Assembly (NCBI RefSeq): GCF_029024965.1
Contig: NZ_CP118982.1
Coordinates: forward strand, 310,001 to 374,000
Reading direction: 5' to 3'
DNA length: 64,000 bases
Source: Staphylococcus equorum
GTDB lineage: Bacteria > Bacillota > Bacilli > Staphylococcales > Staphylococcaceae
A model generated the notes under the pieces. The model saw nothing but the letters and a program-made list of their open reading frames with translations. It made no database searches and had not been told where the DNA came from. The first letter of the stretch is position 1. The number at the start of each line of letters is the position of its first letter. Of this stretch, positions 54,939 to 62,693 are shown piece after piece. The position numbers were made by a program, and so were the translations under genes.

Positions 54939-55382
54939 ATGTCACGACTTGTCTTTCCAGTATTATTAATATTATTTGGTCTTATTTATTTAGTATTAAC
55001 TATAAATATACCTAAATCGAACATTGGCGATCCTAATAGTCCGATGTATTTTCCAATGTTAGTCGGTTTATTGCTTTTGATAATGAGTATTATTTATTTC
55101 TTTCAAGAATTCAAAAAACGTCATGAAGGTTTTACAGCTTTTTCACAATTACTAGAGAGGAAAACATTTATACGTATCGTCTTAACAATTGTTTTAACAG
55201 TAATATACGCTTTAATATTCGAACGTCTTGGCTTTTTAATTTCAACAATTATATTCTTAGGTGCCATTATGTTCTTAATTAACGGATATAAAAGATGGTT
55301 ACAGAATATTTTAGTTACGGTGATTTTTTCTGGCATTGCATGGTACACATTCGCACAATTATTGAATGTCAGTTTACCTTAA
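54939..55382 (+). CDS. tctB: Tripartite tricarboxylate transporter, small membrane subunit (TctB)
   Basis: Membrane protein of 147 residues with four predicted helices, the size and layout of TctB. The segment SPMYFPMLVGLLLLIMSIIY after the first helix is typical. It starts 12 bases after tctC with AAGGGGGAG in front and is followed after 14 bases by tctA. It should form the permease with TctA. Confidence 0.87.
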   Translation: MSRLVFPVLLILFGLIYLVLTINIPKSNIGDPNSPMYFPMLVGLLLLIMSIIYFFQEFKKRHEGFTAFSQLLERKTFIRIVLTIVLTVIYALIFERLGFLISTIIFLGAIMFLINGYKRWLQNILVTVIFSGIAWYTFAQLLNVSLP

Positions 55383-55396
55383 GGAGGGTGATTTAA

Positions 55397-56896
55397 ATGG
55401 GGATTGATGCAGGTAGTTTTTTAGAAGGATTATCAACTGCGTTTCATCCGATGAACCTTTTATGGGTCCTTATCGGTGGTTTTCTAGGTACTGTAGTAGG
55501 TATGTTACCTGGATTAGGACCTGCGACTGCGGTTGCAGTGCTCATACCTGTGACATTTGGTATGGAACCCGTAAGCGCATTGATTTTAATGGTTTCAATT
55601 TATTATGGTGCCATGTATGGTGGCTCGAGAAGTTCGATTTTATTAAATACACCAGGTGATGGCTCAGCCATTGCAGCTACATTCGATGGTTATCCAATGA
55701 CCAAAAATGGAGAGGCGGGTAAAGCACTAACAATCTCAGCAATTGCTTCGTTAATTGGAGGTATTACTGCGGTGTTTGGTTTTATCATTTTAGCTAAGCC
55801 ATTGTCTGCCTTTGCTTTAAAATTTGGCCCACAAGAATATTTTTTACTATTCTTATTTACGCTTTCAGCTATTGTAACTTTATCGTCAGGGAAGATGGTC
55901 AAGGGTTTCATTGCGACAAGTATTGGTTTAATCATTAGTACAGTAGGGGTAGATTTACAAACAAGTATTTATCGTTTCACATTTGATTTACCTCATTTAA
56001 GTGAAGGTATCAACTTCTTAGTCGTTATCATTGGGGTATATGCCGTAGCAGAAGTATTATATAATTATTTACATTTAGATGCATTGAAACCACCTAAAGC
56101 TGATGTAGGATCAATGAAATTATCTAAGGAAGATATAAAGAACACAAGAGGCGCTATGCTTCGCCAAAGTCCTATTGGTTTCTTAATCGGTGTATTACCA
56201 GGAGCCGGCGGCTCTATTGCGGCAATGTTAAGCTATTCAACCGAAAAACAAATATCTAAAAATGGCAAGAATTTCGGTAAAGGTCAAATAGAAGGCGTAG
56301 CTGCGCCAGAAGCTTCTAATAATGCTGCTTCCGTAGGTGCTTTAATCCCGTTATTAACGATGGGCGTACCAGGATCAGGAACAACAGCTGTAATTTTAGG
56401 TGCAGTCGTTATGCTAGGTTTACAACCAGGGCCTTTGTTATTTGCAAATGAGCCTGAAACGATATGGACACTCGTTAATAGCATGTTTATTGGTAATATA
56501 TTCTTAGTCATTTTGAACATTGCTTTAATAGGATTACTGTTAAAAATATTACGAACACCACCCAAAGTGTTATATCCTATTATTTTAGTGTTGGCGTTTA
56601 TCGGTACATATACATTAGGGTATAGTATCACTGATTTCTATATTCTAATTATTTTTGGTATTATCGGCTTAGTTATGAAATTATTAGATTTCCCGGCTGC
56701 GCCTTTAATTTTGGCAGCAATCGTAGGTTCAGATATGGAGCAGAATTTTCGTAAAAGCTTAATAGTGAGTAATAACAATGTAGCAGATATCTTTTTGGCA
56801 TCCCCAATTAGTCTCGTGTTAACATTGATGACTATTCTAGCGCTGTTCTATCCACTGATTATAAAAGGATTTAAAAGAATGAAAGTGAAAAAATAA
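55397..56896 (+). CDS. tctA: Tripartite tricarboxylate transporter, large permease (TctA)
   Basis: Permease of 499 residues with about 10-12 helices. The duplicated family motif is seen as GTVVGMLPGLGPATAVA in the first half and LIGVLPGAGGSIAAMLSY in the second. The YYGAMYGGSRSSILLNTPGD and EASNNAASVGALIPLLTMGVPGSG stretches are equally typical. AAGGAGGG precedes the ATG. It completes the tctCBA operon, and a terminator follows. The exact substrate (citrate or another carboxylate) is not decided by sequence. Confidence 0.92.
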   Translation: MGIDAGSFLEGLSTAFHPMNLLWVLIGGFLGTVVGMLPGLGPATAVAVLIPVTFGMEPVSALILMVSIYYGAMYGGSRSSILLNTPGDGSAIAATFDGYPMTKNGEAGKALTISAIASLIGGITAVFGFIILAKPLSAFALKFGPQEYFLLFLFTLSAIVTLSSGKMVKGFIATSIGLIISTVGVDLQTSIYRFTFDLPHLSEGINFLVVIIGVYAVAEVLYNYLHLDALKPPKADVGSMKLSKEDIKNTRGAMLRQSPIGFLIGVLPGAGGSIAAMLSYSTEKQISKNGKNFGKGQIEGVAAPEASNNAASVGALIPLLTMGVPGSGTTAVILGAVVMLGLQPGPLLFANEPETIWTLVNSMFIGNIFLVILNIALIGLLLKILRTPPKVLYPIILVLAFIGTYTLGYSITDFYILIIFGIIGLVMKLLDFPAAPLILAAIVGSDMEQNFRKSLIVSNNNVADIFLASPISLVLTLMTILALFYPLIIKGFKRMKVKK

Positions 56897-56947
56897 CATA
56901 ATAAATCTACTCATTATGTTATGTCATGAGAGGTTTCAAAACGTAGA

Positions 56948-56984
56948 TAAACCAAGTGCTATAAAAGCATTTGGTTTATTTTTT
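56948..56984 (+). terminator. Terminator of the tct operon
   Basis: AAACCAAGTGCT pairs, with two mismatches, with AGCATTTGGTTT and is followed by ATTTTTTA. Confidence 0.7.
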
Positions 56985-57120
56985 ATAGATGTTTTTCCTT
57001 GAGATAATCTTTGTTTATCAATTTCTTTACTAAATTTACAAGGAAATGGAAGAATTCTTTTTCGCTAATTCATTTATATATTTGTTGTCCTATATTTTAG
57101 TTCCTTCAATGAATCAAGGC

Positions 57121-57236
57121 AGTGATTTGTGCCGACTCCGGCGGGAAAAGTACTAGCCGAATACTATAGGATGAGTCATGCCTGCTGTAAGTGTGTACTA
57201 AAAAGTGCCGACAAAGTTGAAGACTTTGTCGGCACT
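57121..57236 (-). repeat. Portable terminator repeat, copy 2
   Basis: Read on the minus strand, the perfect hairpin AGTGCCGACAAAGT / ACTTTGTCGGCACT (57204-57236) plus T run terminates panE. After a spacer come CTCATCCTATAGTATTCGG and CGCCGGAGTCGGC. The part up to TCGG matches the arrangement after nagB (36426-36505). Confidence 0.7.
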
Positions 57237-57282
57237 ATGCAACTGCTCATTAAGTTCTATAAACAAAGATTTTAAATAGTTA

Positions 57283-58200
57283 TTATTGAAGCATTTCCTT
57301 ATATACTTTTTGGTTTTGATAAACAGTAGTTAGCAGAGGTGCATTTAATTGGTATGATGCTGCTAAATTTAATAAATAACCTTGTAAATGATCTGCTTCA
57401 ATATTTAATCCTTTTTCCATATCTCGTTGCATAGAAGTCTTGAAGTGATAGGATAATTTCGGCAGTGATTTCATATATTGATCGACGATATTATCCGAAA
57501 TCGGCGCATTATGTGTACGCATAATTGAAGCGATTTCATTGTATAGTGACTCAATAAAATCAACGCCTCCCACGCTATCACGAATTGGTCCAATTGGTGC
57601 ATGCATGAGTGTAGTAAGACTTGATAGTACAGTGATCATTAAATATTTATGCCACATACCTTGCTGGATATTTGAACTTAAAATAAATTCAGCTTTGGTA
57701 TTTGAAAAAGCTTGAGCAATTTGTTCAGCACGTTCACTTTGATCACCATTTAATTCACCAAAAAAGAGTTTGTCAAAAGGACTTGTATGAACGATTTCAC
57801 CAACGGGGTTTAAAGTCGTTTCAATAACGCAATAACCACCCATAATTTTATTTTCACCGAAAGTTGATTGTAACTTTGGTAGATGTGCGATTCCATTAAG
57901 TAATGGAATAATCACTGTATTACCGTTAACAAATGGTGTTAAATCTTCAAGCGCATGTTCTAAATGATAAGACTTAGAAGACAAGAGCACTATATCGAAT
58001 GGTTTCACACGGTCTTTTCTTGTAATAAGTTGAGGGTTAAAGTGATAGTCACCCTTTTCGCTATGAATAGATAGACCATTACGCTCTAGATATGATTTTC
58101 TTTTTGAACGTACTAGAAATGTAACGTTTTGACCACCTTCAGCTAAGCGACCACCAAAGTAGCCCCCGATACCACCTGCTCCTAAGACTAAAATTCTCAT
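57283..58200 (-). CDS. panE: 2-Dehydropantoate 2-reductase (PanE family)
   Basis: NADPH-dependent ketopantoate reductase family, 305 residues. The N-terminal Rossmann motif GAGGIGGYFGGRLA is at residues 7-20. The catalytic lysine region is in MWHKYLMITVLSSLTTLMHAP. The enzyme makes pantoate for coenzyme A, but several paralogues with other 2-oxo acid substrates exist in the family and no panB or panC is nearby. The frame extends to 58278, but GAGGAG before the ATG at 58200 fits and starts the protein at MRILVLGAGG. It is divergent from metQ. Confidence 0.85.
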   Translation of the reverse strand: MRILVLGAGGIGGYFGGRLAEGGQNVTFLVRSKRKSYLERNGLSIHSEKGDYHFNPQLITRKDRVKPFDIVLLSSKSYHLEHALEDLTPFVNGNTVIIPLLNGIAHLPKLQSTFGENKIMGGYCVIETTLNPVGEIVHTSPFDKLFFGELNGDQSERAEQIAQAFSNTKAEFILSSNIQQGMWHKYLMITVLSSLTTLMHAPIGPIRDSVGGVDFIESLYNEIASIMRTHNAPISDNIVDQYMKSLPKLSYHFKTSMQRDMEKGLNIEADHLQGYLLNLAASYQLNAPLLTTVYQNQKVYKEMLQ

Positions 58201-58450
58201 TATTATGCAACTCCTCGTGTTATGTATTATTTCTAACTTGTTAATATATATATACCACTTCATAAAATTATTACGCATATATATATATATATTTTATATT
58301 ATTATTGTAGATGTATATATTAAATTAAGGTGTTATTTTTTCTTTAGCTTCTCAAATTATAAAGTTAACTATCAGAATGATTATTGTTTCACATGGAACG
58401 AAGTGGAAATATTTATGAAAACAAATGATTTAGAATTTTCTAAAAACTTA
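58201..58450. other. Intergenic region between panE and the riboswitch
   Basis: Contains an AT dinucleotide run (about 58279-58293). The 98-codon frame at 58205-58501 lacks a ribosome binding site and overlaps control elements, so it is not called. Confidence 0.4.
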
Positions 58451-58479
58451 TTGACTAATCATGAGTGCGATGCTAGGAT
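58451..58479 (+). promoter_or_regulatory. Promoter of the SAM riboswitch transcript
   Basis: TTGACT and TAGGAT are separated by 17 bases, about 25 bases before the riboswitch. Confidence 0.6.
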
Positions 58480-58503
58480 TAAAACAATCAAATACATATG
58501 ATT

Positions 58504-58613
58504 TACTCTTATCTAGAGTGGTGGAGGGATGTGCCCTATGAAGCCCAGCAACCGTCGTTTTTGAAATGGTGCTAATTCACAGAAAGTAATTTTACTTTCA
58601 AAGATGAGGGAAG
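58504..58613 (+). ncRNA. SAM-I riboswitch (S-box leader)
   Basis: The conserved S-box core is recognisable in order: CTTATCTAGAGTGGTGGAGG at the P1/P2 side, TATGAAGCCCAGCAACCG, then GGTGCTAATTCACAG, and AAGATGAGGG closing P1. It binds S-adenosylmethionine and here precedes an intrinsic terminator, so SAM should shut off the downstream metQ gene. Confidence 0.92.
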
Positions 58614-58616
58614 GTG

Positions 58617-58656
58617 GATACTTTCTCTTGAAAACCAAGAGAAAGTATTTTTTTAT
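58617..58656 (+). terminator. Riboswitch-controlled terminator
   Basis: ATACTTTCTCTTG and CAAGAGAAAGTAT form a perfect 13-bp stem with a T run, directly behind the S-box aptamer. It is the expression platform. Confidence 0.9.
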
Positions 58657-58702
58657 ACATAGCTTTAGTCGTAAATTAAAACAAATTATAAGGAGAGATT
58701 TG

Positions 58703-59521
58703 ATGAAAAGGGTTACAAGTTTAGTTTCGTTATTAGTATTAGCAGTTATATTAGCAGCGTGCGGAAATTCAAAGGGTGAAGGTGAGGATAAAAAAATCAC
58801 GATAGCAACGTCTCCTGCACCACATGGCGAAGTGCTAAAACACGCTAAAAAAGCAATGAAAGAAGAAGGTTATGAATTAGAAATTAAGACAGTGAATGAC
58901 TATAAAGTGCCTAATAAATTATTAGATAAAGGCGATGTAGATGCAAACTTTTTCCAACACGTGCCTTATCTAAAAGCTGAAAAAGAAGATCATAACTATA
59001 ATATTGAAGAAGTAGGAAAAGTCTTAACTACGCCAATGGGTGTGTACAGTAAAAAATATAAAGATATTAATGATATCCCTAAAGGCTCAACAATTTATGT
59101 ATCGAACAATCCTGCTGAAGAAGGACGCTTCTTATCATTTTTTGTTGATAAAGGTTTAATTAAAATTAAAAAAGGTGTAAATATTGAAGATGCAAAATTT
59201 GAAGATATTGTAGAAAATAAAAAGGATTTAAAATTCAATAACAAACAAGGTGCTGAATTTTTACCAAAAACATATAACAGCAAAGAAGGCGCGGCAGTTA
59301 TTATGAATTCCAACTATGCTATCGATAATGGACTAACACCACATAAAGATTCGATTGCAGTTGAGGATAAATCATCACCATTTGCAAATATAGTCGCCGT
59401 TCAAAAAGGCCATAAAGATGATAAAAAATATCAAACGTTAATTAAAGTACTACAATCAAAAGATACACAAGACTTTATTAAAAAAGAATACGGTCAAGAC
59501 GTCATTCCTTATGAAAAATAG
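58703..59521 (+). CDS. metQ: Methionine-binding lipoprotein (MetQ/NlpA family)
   Basis: Substrate-binding lipoprotein of 272 residues for methionine ABC import. The lipobox is LAAC (cysteine about 20). ITIATSPAPHGEVLKHAKKAM and DANFFQHVPYLKAEK are typical of the family. The frame is open from 58604, but that region is the riboswitch terminator. AAGGAG lies before the ATG at 58703. The SAM riboswitch confirms a methionine-related role. No metN or metP is adjacent, so this is an orphan binding protein that must share the ATPase and permease encoded elsewhere. Confidence 0.93.
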   Translation: MKRVTSLVSLLVLAVILAACGNSKGEGEDKKITIATSPAPHGEVLKHAKKAMKEEGYELEIKTVNDYKVPNKLLDKGDVDANFFQHVPYLKAEKEDHNYNIEEVGKVLTTPMGVYSKKYKDINDIPKGSTIYVSNNPAEEGRFLSFFVDKGLIKIKKGVNIEDAKFEDIVENKKDLKFNNKQGAEFLPKTYNSKEGAAVIMNSNYAIDNGLTPHKDSIAVEDKSSPFANIVAVQKGHKDDKKYQTLIKVLQSKDTQDFIKKEYGQDVIPYEK

Positions 59522-59612
59522 GTTGTCATAGATAACACAATAAATTGGTTACATTTTATATAGTAATTAAAAGTACCATATATTAATATTCTATAAATAA
59601 GGCGGGGATAAA

Positions 59613-60545
59613 ATGTCCAAAATAGGAATCATTGGGCTTGGTAAAGTAGGAAGCCAAGTACTTACAGACGTCCAAAATTTAAATTTATTCTCAGATATTG
59701 TATTAATTGATACAGATACAGAAAGAGCAAGTGGTGAAGCACTGGATCATTTGCACACGCAAGGTTTACCTAATTCAACCCACATCAATATTCGCGAGGG
59801 CAATTACGAGGATTTAACCGATGCCTCATTCATTGTAATTACAGCAAGTGTGCCAACAGATCCTAATGAGGGTGACCGGGTATTGCTTGCGAAAGGTAAT
59901 CGAATTATGATTGAAGGAGTCATGAAACAAATTAATCGAGTGACACAAGATGCGATTGTTATTTTAGTTTCCAATCCAGTAGATACAATTACTTATATGA
60001 GCAATGCATCTCAGTACCCTTCACATAAAATAATTGGTACTGGTACATCTTTGGAAACATCTCGATTTAAAACATTGATTGCGTCATATTACCAAGTTGA
60101 CCCTAAGAATGTTGAAGCGTTTGTGATTGGAGAACACGGGCAACATGCAGTTCCTGTATGGAGTAAAGTTAGAATTTATGGCATGACATTAGATGAATTT
60201 CAACAATTGACGGATACTCCACCTATCGATAAAACGCGCATAACTTCAGAAATAGATCAGGTATCTATGGATGTGTTTTATAAAAAAGGATGGACAAATG
60301 TAGCGATATCGAAAGTAGTTAATTATTTAATACAAGCAATTGCATTAAACCAGCAGAGCATCATGCCGTTAACTTCAATAAGTAATGAATATGGTTTGAA
60401 TGAGAGTGCCTTTAGCCTACCTACATTAGTGGGACGTGAAGGTATTAAACAGAGGTTTGAAATTCAACTTAGTCCAACAGAAATTGCGCAACTCAAAGAG
60501 GCGCATCGATATATAAAACAAACAATTAGTAAAGTAACAAATTAA
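59613..60545 (+). CDS. L-lactate dehydrogenase-like 2-hydroxyacid dehydrogenase
   Basis: LDH/MDH superfamily enzyme of 310 residues. The NAD-binding motif GLGKVGSQVLTDV replaces the usual GxGxVG, with IDTD marking the cofactor-ribose aspartate. The substrate arginine segment is GTGTSLETSRFKTL, and the catalytic histidine lies in VIGEHGQHAVPVWS (about 170). The sequence is divergent from housekeeping Ldh, closer in style to L-2-hydroxyisocaproate dehydrogenases, so the substrate may be a larger 2-oxo acid. Single gene with GGCGGGG upstream and a hairpin terminator downstream. Confidence 0.8.
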   Translation: MSKIGIIGLGKVGSQVLTDVQNLNLFSDIVLIDTDTERASGEALDHLHTQGLPNSTHINIREGNYEDLTDASFIVITASVPTDPNEGDRVLLAKGNRIMIEGVMKQINRVTQDAIVILVSNPVDTITYMSNASQYPSHKIIGTGTSLETSRFKTLIASYYQVDPKNVEAFVIGEHGQHAVPVWSKVRIYGMTLDEFQQLTDTPPIDKTRITSEIDQVSMDVFYKKGWTNVAISKVVNYLIQAIALNQQSIMPLTSISNEYGLNESAFSLPTLVGREGIKQRFEIQLSPTEIAQLKEAHRYIKQTISKVTN

Positions 60546-60550
60546 TAATT

Positions 60551-60597
60551 GAGAGATAGTAACGAATGAAAAATTCAGTTGCTATCTCTTTTTTTAT
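60551..60597 (+). terminator. Terminator after the dehydrogenase gene
   Basis: AGAGATAGTAAC pairs, with one mismatch, with GTTGCTATCTCT, followed by TTTTTTT. Confidence 0.8.
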
Positions 60598-60748
60598 TTA
60601 AAATAAGCATTTATAGCAGAAATTAAGGTGATGTTAAATAAACAGTGAACTCCTTGCTTATATAATGAGTTATAGCTACAATGTATTTGATATTATAGGT
60701 AACGCTTACTAATAAGGTGTGTAAGAATGTGGAAAGTGCGGTGCAGAA

Positions 60749-62614
60749 ATGCAAGAAAGACATGCTAAACTTATTCGTTTAATATTAAATAATAGTAATG
60801 ATTATTTAAGTGCAAACGAAATAGCGAACTACTTGAATGTTTCCAACAGAACTGTACGAAGTGATATTAAATATATTAATAGTGAGTTAGTGAAAGAACT
60901 CATTGTTAGTGTAAAGGGTCGAGGTTATAAAATGAACCGTACCTTATATAGCGTGGAACAATTAGCAGAAATCGTTACAGCATATACGAATAAAGAAAGT
61001 GAAATACTGTTGAAAATAGGGTACCAATTGCTAATGCATCAACAACCCATGACTGTTGATCAATTGGAAAATGACTTTGGCTTAACAAGATCAGAAGTAA
61101 ATGACTATTTAAAGAGAATACAATCATGGTGTACCTCATTTGATATTAATGTAAATATTTCTAAGAAAAAAGGTATTACAGTTAATGGTAACGAAATGAA
61201 TATAAGAAATGCGATTCTCCATTTAAATCAGCTCTCTACAAAACACCAGACTGTAGAGCAATTCATTCTAAATGAAATACCGGAAGCACATATCCAAATG
61301 ATATTTCAAATTATTAAAAATAACTTAAGTGATTACCAAATACAAACTTCCGATATTCGAATTCGACAATTGCTCATACATCTTATTATTATCTTTAAAA
61401 GAAACAATGACAATGACGCTTCGTGGGTTGTAGATGAAGAATCACAAATTATAGCACAGCATTGCATAGACGAAATAAATCGTAAATTAGCATATGGTCT
61501 AAGTGATGAAACTGCTAAATTGTTTTCATTTTTTATTAGTTACTATTTTAATAAATACGATTTAGGCTTAGAAAAAGTGTTCGTTAAAAGTTATATCGAT
61601 AGAATGATATATCAAATGGAAAAAAGTGTTGGAGTGAATTTTACTAAAGATAAAGCATTACGTGACAATGTTTATTCACATTTTAGTAGAACCTACTTAC
61701 GTATTGCTAAAAATGTCTATATTAACAATCCATTAACTGAAGATATAAAAAAACATTATCCTTTTGTTTTTAACACATTATATGAAACAGTAAATCATTT
61801 GTCTAAAGACGCAAAAATAAATCTAGTAGAAGATGAAATTGCATTTTTGGCATTACATTTTCAATCATCAATAGATCGTAATGAAAAAAATCGTTTTAAT
61901 ATCGTAATTACTTGCTACTATGGTTTGGGTATTTCAAGTTTATTGGAAGCTAAAATAGCAAATTTAGATGATAGGATACACGTGATAGATACATTGAAAT
62001 TAGAAAATGTGTCACAGTATGATTTTTCAGGTGTCGATGCTTTGATTACGACGCATTTTATAGATAAATTTCAGGTGCCAGATACATTACAAGTAATGGA
62101 GGTTTCTCCATTATTTTCCAATGAAGATGCTAATAAAATTCAATCATTTATACGCCATAAGCAAAATCCTGTGCTAAATCAGGATGAATTAGCAGCCATT
62201 CAATTTGATGTGCACTCAGACAAGCAAGAGCTAACAGAAGCATCCTATGTGTTTGAACAGGCGCAAATTATTTTTGGTGACAACCACTCAGTTAGCGAAA
62301 AATATATCCAAAGTTCTTTGGAAAGAGAAAAATTTTCTTCTACTTTTATAGGAAATGGGATTAGTATTCCTCACGGCGATCCTGAAAAGGTACTGAAATC
62401 ACACGTGGTGATTTTTAAAAACATGCAGGGTTTTGGCTGGAAACAAAATCGAGCGAAATTAGTCTTTTTCTTAGCAATAGCAGAACAAGATATTCCAGCT
62501 ATGAAAAAGATTATTCATACGATAGCCAATTTAACTGAAAATGATGTAGATCAGTTGTTAGTGCTTGAAGATCAAATTTTAAGGGATAAAGTAATTCAGT
62601 TAGTGAAAGAATAA
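60749..62614 (+). CDS. PRD-containing transcriptional regulator with EIIA domain
   Basis: Regulator of 621 residues of the LicR/ManR/MtlR type. It has N-terminal winged helix regions (about 1-130, with LSANEIANYLNVSNRTVRSDI), PRDs at about 180-390, an EIIB-like region around NIVITCYYGLGISSLLEAKI (about 387), and a C-terminal EIIA domain of fructose type (about 480-621) with the phospho-histidine in GNGISIPHGDPEKV. The ribosome binding site is weak (GGAAAG at long spacing). It lies directly before a fructose-family PTS gene, which it probably activates. A short hairpin separates the two. Confidence 0.87.
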   Translation: MQERHAKLIRLILNNSNDYLSANEIANYLNVSNRTVRSDIKYINSELVKELIVSVKGRGYKMNRTLYSVEQLAEIVTAYTNKESEILLKIGYQLLMHQQPMTVDQLENDFGLTRSEVNDYLKRIQSWCTSFDINVNISKKKGITVNGNEMNIRNAILHLNQLSTKHQTVEQFILNEIPEAHIQMIFQIIKNNLSDYQIQTSDIRIRQLLIHLIIIFKRNNDNDASWVVDEESQIIAQHCIDEINRKLAYGLSDETAKLFSFFISYYFNKYDLGLEKVFVKSYIDRMIYQMEKSVGVNFTKDKALRDNVYSHFSRTYLRIAKNVYINNPLTEDIKKHYPFVFNTLYETVNHLSKDAKINLVEDEIAFLALHFQSSIDRNEKNRFNIVITCYYGLGISSLLEAKIANLDDRIHVIDTLKLENVSQYDFSGVDALITTHFIDKFQVPDTLQVMEVSPLFSNEDANKIQSFIRHKQNPVLNQDELAAIQFDVHSDKQELTEASYVFEQAQIIFGDNHSVSEKYIQSSLEREKFSSTFIGNGISIPHGDPEKVLKSHVVIFKNMQGFGWKQNRAKLVFFLAIAEQDIPAMKKIIHTIANLTENDVDQLLVLEDQILRDKVIQLVKE

Positions 62615-62645
62615 TTGCCACTACTAACGGCAATTATTCTTTTTT
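62609..62645 (+). terminator. Terminator between the PRD regulator and PTS genes
   Basis: AATAATTGCC and GGCAATTATT form a stem overlapping the stop codon, followed by a T run. The PTS gene therefore needs its own promoter or readthrough. Confidence 0.75.
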
Positions 62646-62653
62646 ATTTATTC

Positions 62654-62669
62654 ATGAATGCGTTTACAA
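62654..62669. promoter_or_regulatory. cre-like site before the fructose-family PTS gene
   Basis: ATGAATGCGTTTACAA matches the CcpA consensus except for one position in the left half. Confidence 0.5.
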
Positions 62670-62693
62670 TTAAAAGTAAGGAGGATGAACGTT

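Noticed and set aside
58276..58296. AT microsatellite near panE
   Set aside because: Short AT runs are expected in DNA of this composition, and it lies in the panE leader without evident effect on a start or promoter.
58205..58501. 98-codon open frame before the SAM riboswitch
   Set aside because: It overlaps the panE leader and the riboswitch promoter, has no Shine-Dalgarno site, and begins with low-complexity sequence.
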